Shown here: positions 1-5,281 of the stretch, piece by piece
Position numbering within the stretch: the first letter of the stretch is position 1
How the letters are laid out: every line of letters starts with the position of its first letter
DNA from: Nitrososphaerales archaeon
GTDB lineage: Archaea; Thermoproteota; Nitrososphaeria; Nitrososphaerales; UBA57
Length of the DNA: 7,158 nt
NCBI GenBank assembly: GCA_022449325.1
Contig: JAKUSK010000002.1
Span: forward strand, 1 to 7,158
Direction: 5' to 3'
Position numbers and translations under genes: made by a program
Notes under the pieces: generated by a model
Told to the model about the DNA's origin: nothing
The model's input: the letters and a program-made list of their open reading frames with translations, nothing else
Database searches by the model: none

Positions 1-162
1 ATTAACCCGATAACGTATTCAGCAGATCTAACTAGAACTTTATTTATCACTGGAGAGATTACCAGTAATGTAATTTTTGATTTCCAGGTTCTTTTTGCTT
101 TCTCTGCATCATTAATGATAATAGGTTCATTTGTAGCAAGGTATTACGGATTCAAGGAATAG
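1..162 (+). CDS. ABC-2 type transporter permease, C-terminal fragment
   Basis: Frame 1 is open from the first base to a TAG at 160-162, giving the last 53 residues of a protein that begins outside the window. The fragment opens with INPITYSADLTRTLF, which matches the conserved 'NP-x-TY-x-x-D-x-x-R' segment before the last membrane helix in ABC-2 (DrrB-like) exporter permeases. A hydrophobic helix follows (about residues 28-48 of the fragment, FQVLFAFSASLMIIGSFVA), then a short basic tail, YYGFKE. Such permeases pair with an ATP-binding subunit to move lipids, drugs or polysaccharide across the cytoplasmic membrane. The ATPase gene would be expected upstream, outside the window. The substrate cannot be inferred. 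The family call is from memory of the motif in a short fragment, so it is moderately certain. Confidence 0.65.
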   Translation: MNPITYSADLTRTLFITGEITSNVIFDFQVLFAFSASLMIIGSFVARYYGFKE

Positions 163-171
163 ATATAATTT
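163..171 (+). promoter_or_regulatory. Candidate TATA box for the htpX-like gene
   Basis: The AT-rich stretch ATATAATTT lies just after the stop of the upstream permease gene and is centred about 26 bases before the ATG at 193. That distance suits an archaeal TATA box driving a leaderless or nearly leaderless transcript. There is no clear Shine-Dalgarno sequence before the ATG, which agrees with leaderless translation. In an AT-rich genome such boxes also arise by chance. Confidence 0.4.
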
Positions 172-192
172 AGAATAAGATGAGTAATTAGT

Positions 193-1200
193 ATGAGATT
201 GCTGAAATTACAATTAACGATTTTAGGTACGATGGGATTACTAATTGGGTTATCGACATTAATTTTTTCAATAATTCTCTTGATGTTAGGAGGAACGTAT
301 AATATATGGTTCATAATTGTTTTGGTAGGTATTTTTCATTTTATTCAGTGGATCTATGGACCAAAAATGGTGGAAAAAATGTATAAAGTTAAAGAATTAA
401 AAAAAACAGACAACATACCCTGTGCCAATCCTGAAATAAAAAGTATTAATGGACAATGGATTTACGATACAGTAGAGAGAATTTGCAAGAGTGCAAATAT
501 GCAAGTTCCAAAAATTATGTATTCAGATGTTAAAGTACCAAATGCATTTGCGTATGGTTCACCAAAATATGGAAAAAGAATAGCTATAACACAAGGATTA
601 ACAAACATGGCTAATCCAAGCGTTGAACTTGAAGAAATAGAAGCGATAATAGGTCATGAATTAGGTCATATAAAACACAAAGACGTTGAAGTTATGATGG
701 TAGCGTCATTTTTACCATCTATACTTTCAACTCTTGGGCATAGCTTAATTTGGAGTTCAATGTTCAACAGAAGAAACAGTGGAGGAACGCTTGCAGTAGC
801 ATTTGCGGCAATTATTGGATCGTTTATTTTAGGTTTAGTGTGCAAGTCTTTAGGTCGTAGAAGAGAAGAATATGCAGATATGTTTGCAAGACAACATGTA
901 AAGGAAGGCGGAAGGAAATTACAAGAAGGTTTAGTAAAAATTGTTGAAAATCAGGAAGAATTAAGGTTAAAAAAACATAAAGATATGAAAATTTCTGGAT
1001 TTAGTACATTGATGATAAGTAATCCAGATTCTTCGCATAAAGACATAGTATCTCTTCAAAAATCTAAAATTAAATTATCAGATAGAGAACTAGTAGAGAG
1101 ATATGCTAAAAAAGAAATTTCGTTCAAGGAGCATCTCCTTGAACTTTTGAGTACACATCCAAATATCACGAAGAGATTGAATGCTTTAGGAAAGAAATAG
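193..1200 (+). CDS. htpX: HtpX-like M48 family membrane zinc metalloprotease
   Basis: The product is a 335-residue integral membrane peptidase, a little longer than E. coli HtpX (about 290). Two hydrophobic segments occur near the N-terminus (about residues 8-33 and 38-55). The zinc-binding HExxH motif is H155-E-L-G-H159 within IIGHELGHIKHKD, and the third ligand is the glutamate of the ExxAD motif, E225 in REEYADMFA. Between them, about residues 165-220, are two further hydrophobic stretches. The C-terminal LLSTHPNITKRLNAL is the 'THP' motif usual in M48B proteins. Family members degrade misfolded membrane proteins with the catalytic site facing the cytoplasm; that role is inherited from the family, not shown here. 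The gene sits 30 bp after the permease gene and its stop is part of a hairpin shared with the convergent neighbour. The ATG at 193 was chosen because an in-frame TAG stands just upstream at 190-192. Confidence 0.9.
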   Translation: MRLLKLQLTILGTMGLLIGLSTLIFSIILLMLGGTYNIWFIIVLVGIFHFIQWIYGPKMVEKMYKVKELKKTDNIPCANPEIKSINGQWIYDTVERICKSANMQVPKIMYSDVKVPNAFAYGSPKYGKRIAITQGLTNMANPSVELEEIEAIIGHELGHIKHKDVEVMMVASFLPSILSTLGHSLIWSSMFNRRNSGGTLAVAFAAIIGSFILGLVCKSLGRRREEYADMFARQHVKEGGRKLQEGLVKIVENQEELRLKKHKDMKISGFSTLMISNPDSSHKDIVSLQKSKIKLSDRELVERYAKKEISFKEHLLELLSTHPNITKRLNALGKK

Positions 1201-1211
1201 TTCTTTCCTAA
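1186..1211. terminator. Perfect 11-bp hairpin spanning two convergent stop codons
   Basis: TTAGGAAAGAA (1186-1196) and TTCTTTCCTAA (1201-1211) are exact reverse complements separated by the four bases ATAG. The left arm and loop hold the last codons and TAG stop of the htpX-like gene. The right arm holds the TAG stop (1208-1210, minus strand) of the PEPCK-like gene. Only 7 bp separate the two coding regions. It is not followed by a run of T on either strand, so it is not a standard intrinsic or archaeal oligo-T terminator. It could still mark a bidirectional 3' end or protect both mRNA ends. The inverted repeat is certain; the role is inferred. Confidence 0.5.
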
Positions 1212-3274
1212 TATTCAATATGTGTCCATTCGCCTTTTGGACCATAAGTTACACCGAATTCCTTTTCCATGAAGGTTTTGTAGTCATCCAAGGTAACATG
1301 TTTCCAATTGTCGAATATTTCTGGCATTTCAGAGAGTAGCCAATTCACATCCTGTGTGATAAAGAGTCCAGGTGCTCCATTAACGATAAATGGAGGTGTG
1401 ACTTCACAGCTCTTTTCCCAGAGTTGTAATTGTTTGTCTAGCTTTTCAAATACTGCTTTACCAGTATCTGCATTTCCATTGCCAATAAGAGAATAATCTC
1501 CTGCTTTTGCTTTGGCATATGCGTCAACAAGTTTGTCTCCAATGATTCCGAATTCCATTAAGAAACCACTGAAATCAGGATATGCATTGTACATAGGTTC
1601 GTGTTTACCAGATGGAGTTCTTCCGACTAGCAAATATTCAACTGCTTCTTTTGCACTAACTCGTTTGGCAAAGAAATCTAATTCAGCATTTCTTTCAAGA
1701 AATACATGGGCAGAACACGGTGTTGCGGATCTATCATATAATAAATGACCCCATTTTGGTTCGTAGAAAATTCTTTCAGGGAAGAATTCATGTGTTACTT
1801 TACCAAGGTATTTTTTGCATCCTGATGCGCCAAAGTCTGCTAATGCGTTTTCGAGCATAGGTTCATTCTCAATGAGAATAAAGTCCAATCCAGGGAAACC
1901 GCCAGTTCTTGCATAAAGCGATTTTTCAGTTGGCCAAAATGACCATGTACCATCATCATTTTCTGAGATTTCAATCCAGTCTTCTTGGCACATAATACCA
2001 ACGCCTGCAACCACTTCGTCAACTTTTGCTTGGAAGTCGCTTTCAGAAAGGTCTGGATGTTGTTTCTTAAGAATTATCTCGTATCTACGACGTAATTCTT
2101 GTCTTCTAAACTTTTCATTCTTTTCAGCAAAGAATGATGTTGCAGTGGTCTTACCAGTGCCTGTAGGACCTGTAAATGTAGTAGCAGTTCCTCTTTGGTT
2201 TAGAATACCTGATCCTGCATGTGCAGAAATAACGTCGACAAGAGATAATATTGCCATTAATGGGGACAATACACCACGAGACTTTACTTCGCCATGATAA
2301 TCAGTGTTGATTGTTGTAATAGTGATTTCATCAGGTAATTCAGCTAATGGTACGAATAGTACAAAGTTTGATGATGAAATTGTATTTTTATCTGGATTAT
2401 AGAAACGTGAATCAGAATAAGATTCAGGTAATCCTAATTCTTTTGCGGAAGAACCCTTTTCTTTTAATTTAGAAAGGATTGAGTTGAAATCCTCTTCAGT
2501 TGTTGGAAGATTGATTACTGATCTAATCTTAACATTAGGGATACTACGACCGATTTTATCAAATCGAGATTGGATAATCTTTCTTAGGTCAAGCATTTCT
2601 TTGTCATCTAGATCAAAGAAGTTAACATCAGTAGTTAGATTGAGATATGGTGCATTTCCTTCATGTCGGTATTGAACACCAGCACATAGATAGTCACGAG
2701 TTAAGGTAGCTGTATCGTCAAGAATTTCAAATGCCTTTAACCAAGCATCAGCTTCAGCACAATCTATATCGGCATCAGTTTTAGATAGACGTGTAACTAA
2801 ACGTTCTGCTCTACCCATGATGATTGTATTATTTGAATTAATTACTGCACCAGTCATTGGTTTGAAATCTTTTCGATCACGTAATACAATTTCTCCACGA
2901 TCGTTTGTTCCAATTTGTTGGAAGTTTGGATAAATTTTTAACCAAACGCCAAATTTAGGGGTTTGATCGTTCCAAAGAGTACCAACCGGAAGTTTTATAC
3001 CAGCAAACTCTTTTCCTCTTGTTTTAGCAAGGTTAAGAACTTCATTAGGAATTAGGTATTGAGCAGTAACAGTTTTCATATCATCACTCATAACACGATA
3101 TCTTACTCCAAAGTTTTTAACGGGATTTCCCTCAACACTCATTTTGTTTTTATCAAGGGCTTGTTCGTCGACAAATATAATAGATCCGTCATTAAGACGA
3201 ACTACCATGTCAGTATTGTTTTTATGTTGATCTTGAATATAGTCTTCAAGATTTAATGTAGTTGTTTGACTCAT
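1208..3274 (-). CDS. pckA: ATP-type phosphoenolpyruvate carboxykinase homologue, long form
   Basis: The 688-residue protein belongs to the PEP carboxykinase superfamily, which converts oxaloacetate plus ATP to PEP, CO2 and ADP. The C-terminal half carries the landmarks in order. KSRGVLSPLM (K331) and ISAHAG (H352) match the Mn-binding Lys and His region. FTGPTGTGKTT is the P-loop (G369-T377, K375). CQEDW (D432) stands where kinase-2 should be and is followed by YARTGG (Y454-G459), analogous to FEGGCYAK. R515 in LYDRSATP and the stretch FLERNAELDFFAKRVSAKEAVEYLLVGRTPSG parallel the conserved 'FLT-DAFG...LSGFTAK' segment. About 330 residues precede this catalytic half, so it is roughly 150 longer than E. 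coli PckA, and the motifs are divergent. It may belong to the subgroup Pfam calls DUF4914; I cannot check this. It would feed gluconeogenesis in a carbon-fixing archaeon. It lies 46 bp behind the UPF0147 gene and has its own TATA-like box. The first ATG was used; it has no Shine-Dalgarno sequence. Confidence 0.72.
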   Translation of the reverse strand: MSQTTTLNLEDYIQDQHKNNTDMVVRLNDGSIIFVDEQALDKNKMSVEGNPVKNFGVRYRVMSDDMKTVTAQYLIPNEVLNLAKTRGKEFAGIKLPVGTLWNDQTPKFGVWLKIYPNFQQIGTNDRGEIVLRDRKDFKPMTGAVINSNNTIIMGRAERLVTRLSKTDADIDCAEADAWLKAFEILDDTATLTRDYLCAGVQYRHEGNAPYLNLTTDVNFFDLDDKEMLDLRKIIQSRFDKIGRSIPNVKIRSVINLPTTEEDFNSILSKLKEKGSSAKELGLPESYSDSRFYNPDKNTISSSNFVLFVPLAELPDEITITTINTDYHGEVKSRGVLSPLMAILSLVDVISAHAGSGILNQRGTATTFTGPTGTGKTTATSFFAEKNEKFRRQELRRRYEIILKKQHPDLSESDFQAKVDEVVAGVGIMCQEDWIEISENDDGTWSFWPTEKSLYARTGGFPGLDFILIENEPMLENALADFGASGCKKYLGKVTHEFFPERIFYEPKWGHLLYDRSATPCSAHVFLERNAELDFFAKRVSAKEAVEYLLVGRTPSGKHEPMYNAYPDFSGFLMEFGIIGDKLVDAYAKAKAGDYSLIGNGNADTGKAVFEKLDKQLQLWEKSCEVTPPFIVNGAPGLFITQDVNWLLSEMPEIFDNWKHVTLDDYKTFMEKEFGVTYGPKGEWTHIEY

Positions 3275-3298
3275 TACTAATATTTGAAAAGTTCACAC

Positions 3299-3308
3299 TA
3301 ATAAACTA
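3299..3308 (-). promoter_or_regulatory. TATA box for the PEPCK-like gene
   Basis: On the minus strand TAGTTTATTA is centred about 28 bases before the ATG at 3274, the position expected for a leaderless transcript. It lies in the 46-bp gap after the UPF0147 stop. No Shine-Dalgarno sequence precedes the ATG. This suggests the PEPCK-like gene can be transcribed separately from UPF0147. Confidence 0.5.
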
Positions 3309-3320
3309 TTATGAGTTTTG

Positions 3321-3593
3321 TCAGTCGCGAATGCTCTCTAAACTGCTAACCGCACTCCAAATGGTCACTCTAGAAAAGGAAGGGATATTTGGATCTTGAG
3401 ATACATCTTCTAACATACTAATAGAATTAGCGGCACGAACTCCTACACTAAGAGATTCGTCATTAAGGGTATCGATAGAATCTTTGATTAATTTTCTTAT
3501 ATTTCTAGGCGTACTAGGATTGTCTGAAATAGATGAAAGAATTGCAATTGCTTTATTCAAAAGTTCCAGATTTTCGTCGTTTTTTCCAGCCAT
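3321..3593 (-). CDS. UPF0147 family protein
   Basis: This is a small, soluble, probably all-helical protein of 90 residues with no signal peptide or membrane segment. It shows the UPF0147 pattern clearly: a helical N-terminal part (LLNKAIAILSSISDN), the motif PSTPRNIRKLIKDS, a 'VGVRAANSISMLEDVSQDPNIPS' stretch, and the closing SRVTIWSAVSSLE. The family is widespread in archaea and has no established function. The start is taken at ATG 3593-3591 rather than the in-frame TTG three bases earlier. A GTGAT Shine-Dalgarno-like sequence (3603-3599, minus strand) sits 5 bases before that ATG and only 2 before the TTG. It lies 42 bp behind tRNA-Ile and 46 bp ahead of the PEPCK-like gene, all on the same strand. 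Whether that neighbourhood is functional is unknown. Confidence 0.85.
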   Translation of the reverse strand: MAGKNDENLELLNKAIAILSSISDNPSTPRNIRKLIKDSIDTLNDESLSVGVRAANSISMLEDVSQDPNIPSFSRVTIWSAVSSLESIRD

Positions 3594-3598
3594 CAAAC

Positions 3599-3634
3599 AT
3601 CACATATTTCTATTATATCGAGATTAATAATATA
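3599..3634 (-). promoter_or_regulatory. Promoter region and ribosome binding site of the UPF0147 gene
   Basis: Reading the minus strand after the tRNA-Ile 3' end, TATATTATTAATC (3634-3622) is a TATA-like element centred about 35 bases before the ATG at 3593. That would give a short leader. A second AT-rich box, GATATAATA (3619-3611), lies closer. The leader ends with GTGAT (3603-3599), complementary to the usual archaeal 16S 3' end (AUCACCUCC), 5 bases before the ATG. Co-transcription with the tRNA is also possible. Confidence 0.4.
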
Positions 3635-3671
3635 GTGGGCCATGGGAGATTTGAACTCTCGACCTTTCGAT

Positions 3672-3682
3672 GTCTGAATCAT
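3672..3682 (-). other. Canonical 37/38 intron of tRNA-Ile, 11 nt
   Basis: In the precursor, CTGA (positions 32-35) pairs with TCAG in the intron to give the 4-bp central helix. The 3-base bulge ACA then separates it from the anticodon stem TTCGA/TCGAA. On the other side is a 7-base loop, TAATGAT. Cutting after the second base of each bulge removes 11 bases and leaves the seven-base loop CTGATAA. This is a relaxed bulge-helix-loop substrate for the archaeal tRNA splicing endonuclease. Confidence 0.85.
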
Positions 3683-3697
3683 TATCAGTCGAACGCT

Positions 3698-3713
3698 TTT
3701 GCCGTGTTATACG
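3698..3713 (-). other. Probable D-arm intron of tRNA-Ile, 16 nt
   Basis: Sixteen bases interrupt the D-arm between G22 and A23. Removing exactly these restores GCTC/GAGC, the conserved A14, G18G19 and A21, and G26 next to the anticodon stem. The junction cannot be shifted by sequence identity. The precursor can form GTTA/TAAC and TTG/CAA helices around it, with the 3' junction in an AA bulge. However, these do not make the standard 3-4-3 bulge-helix-bulge. Confidence 0.6.
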
Positions 3714-3737
3714 CTAACCAAGCTGAGCTAATGGCCC

Positions 3738-3865
3738 TACTGGGTTGTATTTGACAACCATTTATTTAAGTTATATTTTTATCCAAATTTTAGTTAAAAT
3801 TTATAACAATAGTAATATCTATTAATGTGCAAATAGAATATCAGATTAGGAAGATTTGAGCAGTT
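3738..3865. promoter_or_regulatory. Divergent promoter region between tRNA-Ile and sufB
   Basis: These 128 bp hold the start signals of two divergent units. For tRNA-Ile (minus strand), TTAAATAAA (3769-3761) is centred about 28 bases upstream of the tRNA 5' end. For sufB (plus strand), two candidate TATA boxes exist. AATTTATAAC (3797-3807 region) would give a leader of roughly 35-40 bases. AATAGAATAT (3832-3841) would give an almost leaderless transcript. A weak AGGAAG (3848-3853) lies 12 bases before the sufB ATG. I see no coding sequence here. Confidence 0.5.
3743..3759. repeat. 6-bp inverted repeat inside the tRNA-Ile core promoter
   Basis: GGTTGT (3743-3748) and ACAACC (3754-3759) are exact reverse complements around the five bases ATTTG. 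They occupy the interval between the tRNA-Ile TATA box (3761-3769) and the tRNA 5' end (3737), where a bound repressor would block transcription. This could be an operator or chance; a 6-bp repeat alone is weak evidence. Confidence 0.3.
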
Positions 3866-5263
3866 ATGACAGAAAATGTTTCGTTTGATTATGAAAAATA
3901 CGATTTTAAAGATTCTACTAAGAATTATGTCTTCAAAGGAGAGAAAGGCATATCTGAAGACATAATTAAAATGATTTCTGACAAGAAAAACGAACCTGAA
4001 TGGATGAGAGAATTTAGATTAAGATCGTTTGAGATATTTAATTCTAAACCAATGCCAAAATGGGGTGCTGATTTATCTCAAATTATGTTTGATAACATCT
4101 ATTATTACGCTAAGCCAACGGATAAACAGGCAAATAACTGGGATGATGTTCCAGAAGATATCAAAAATACCTTTGACAAATTAGGAATACCTGAAGCAGA
4201 AAGAAAGTTCCTAGCGGGCGTGGGGGCGCAATATGAATCTGATGTAGTATATCACAATTTAAGAGAAGATTTGGAAAAACAAGGTGTTATTTTTTACGGA
4301 ATGGATGAAGGTTTGGAAAAACATGAAGATATTGTTAAGGAATACTTTGGTAAAATAATTCCGCCAGAAGATAATAAATTTGCAGCATTGAATAGTGCAG
4401 TATGGAGTGGAGGTTCGTTTGTGTACATACCAAAAGGAGTTCATGTGGACATGCCTTTACAAGCTTATTTTAGAATTAATGCTGAGAACATAGGTCAGTT
4501 TGAGAGAACGTTAATTATAGCAGATGAAGGAAGTTCTATACATTATATTGAAGGATGTACTGCTCCAGTTTATTCTTCTGAATCATTACATTCAGCAGTA
4601 GTAGAATTAATTGCTAAGAAAGGTGCAAAAATTCGTTATACAACAATACAGAATTGGTCGAGTGATGTGTATAATTTAGTTACTAAACGTGCGCATGCAT
4701 ATGAAAATGCAACTGTTGAATGGATAGATGGAAACATAGGTAGTAAAATTACTATGAAGTATCCAGGAGTGTATCTATTAGGAAAGGGTGCGAAAGCAGA
4801 GATAGTATCATGTGCGTATGCAGGAAAAGATCAACATCAAGACTCCGGTGGAAAAGTAATACACTTGGCTCCAGATACGTCATCAAAAATTATTTCTAAA
4901 TCAATATCAAAAGATGGTGGAAGGTCCAGTTATAGAGGATTATTACATATTGCAAAAGGAGCAACAAATGTAAAATCAACTGTCAGATGTGATGCATTAA
5001 TATTGGATGACGATTCGATTTCAGATACTTACCCATATAATGAGATAATTGAAGAAGATGCCACACTTACACACGAAGCAACTGTTGGTAAAATTGGTGA
5101 AGATCAATTGTTTTATCTGATGTCTAGGGGACTAACCGAAGATGAAGCGACAAGAATCATTGTATTAGGATTCTTTGAGCCTTTTCTCAAAGAATTACCT
5201 ATGGAATATGCAGTAGAATTAAACAGATTAATGGCCTTAGAAATGGAAGGTTCAATAGGTTAA
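3866..5263 (+). CDS. sufB: Fe-S cluster assembly scaffold SufB
   Basis: SufB forms the SufBC2D complex with SufC and SufD, where nascent [Fe-S] clusters are built in the cytoplasm. At 465 residues it is of normal length and has no intein. Family landmarks run in order: NEPEWMREFRLRSFEIF (about residues 42-58), PKWGADL, the 'VGAQYESDVVYHN' block, the beta-helix core beginning near WSGGSFVYIPKGVHVDMPLQAYFRIN, SCAYAGKDQHQDSGGK, RCDALILDDD (C375), DTYPYNEI, the 'THEATVGKIGEDQLFYLMSRGL' block (H403), and the C-terminal ELPMEYAVELNRLMALEMEGSIG. This is the actinobacterial/archaeal-like type. By memory alignment the cysteine equivalent to E. coli C405 is replaced by serine (S384), while C375 is kept. 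It is first in a three-gene cluster, 18 bp before sufD. The start is the first ATG of the conserved frame. Confidence 0.96.
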   Translation: MTENVSFDYEKYDFKDSTKNYVFKGEKGISEDIIKMISDKKNEPEWMREFRLRSFEIFNSKPMPKWGADLSQIMFDNIYYYAKPTDKQANNWDDVPEDIKNTFDKLGIPEAERKFLAGVGAQYESDVVYHNLREDLEKQGVIFYGMDEGLEKHEDIVKEYFGKIIPPEDNKFAALNSAVWSGGSFVYIPKGVHVDMPLQAYFRINAENIGQFERTLIIADEGSSIHYIEGCTAPVYSSESLHSAVVELIAKKGAKIRYTTIQNWSSDVYNLVTKRAHAYENATVEWIDGNIGSKITMKYPGVYLLGKGAKAEIVSCAYAGKDQHQDSGGKVIHLAPDTSSKIISKSISKDGGRSSYRGLLHIAKGATNVKSTVRCDALILDDDSISDTYPYNEIIEEDATLTHEATVGKIGEDQLFYLMSRGLTEDEATRIIVLGFFEPFLKELPMEYAVELNRLMALEMEGSIG

Positions 5264-5281
5264 AAACGAAGAGATTTTAAT

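Larger units (their letters stand above)
3636..3737 (-). tRNA. tRNA-Ile(GAU) with two introns
   Basis: The 102-base gene folds as a tRNA once two insertions are removed, leaving 75 bases. The acceptor arms are GGGCCAT and ATGGCCC, with discriminator A at 3636 and no encoded CCA. The D-arm becomes GCTC-AGCTTGGTTA-GAGC after excision of 16 bases. The anticodon stem is TTCGA/TCGAA around the loop CTGATAA, with anticodon GAT at 3686-3684. The variable loop is AGGTC and the T-loop TTCAAAT. The first insertion (3698-3713) lies between positions 22 and 23. The second (3672-3682) is at the canonical 37/38 site. The T-stem GAGAG/CTCCC contains an A50-C64 mismatch, so the gene might be divergent. A TATA-like box stands about 28 bases upstream. 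The tRNA and its anticodon are well supported by pairing; the D-arm intron is supported by restored pairing but not by a canonical splice motif. Confidence 0.85.

Noticed and set aside
1308..3256. Several open frames of 60-80 codons on the plus strand, and one more in another minus frame, inside the PEPCK-like gene
   Set aside because: They lie fully inside a conserved 688-codon gene, have no recognisable motifs or start signals, and read as antisense or out-of-frame shadows.
3636..3737. tRNA-Ile as a permuted or split tRNA
   Set aside because: 5' and 3' acceptor halves and all arms are in normal order on one strand; two insertions account for all extra bases.
3533..3754. A plus-strand open frame crossing the UPF0147 start and tRNA-Ile
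   Set aside because: It runs antisense through a tRNA gene and a conserved coding start; its translation has no protein-like features.
3808..3823. 5-bp inverted repeat AATAG/CTATT in the sufB upstream region
   Set aside because: It is too short and AT-rich to distinguish from chance in this background.
4270..4323. Direct repeat TTTGGAAAAACA at 4270-4281 and 4312-4323 in sufB
   Set aside because: It encodes similar helix residues (LEKQ and LEKH) exactly 14 codons apart inside conserved SufB; composition and protein constraint explain it.
3866..5263. Possible intein in SufB
   Set aside because: SufB often hosts inteins, but this frame has normal length and no splicing motifs interrupting the conserved core.
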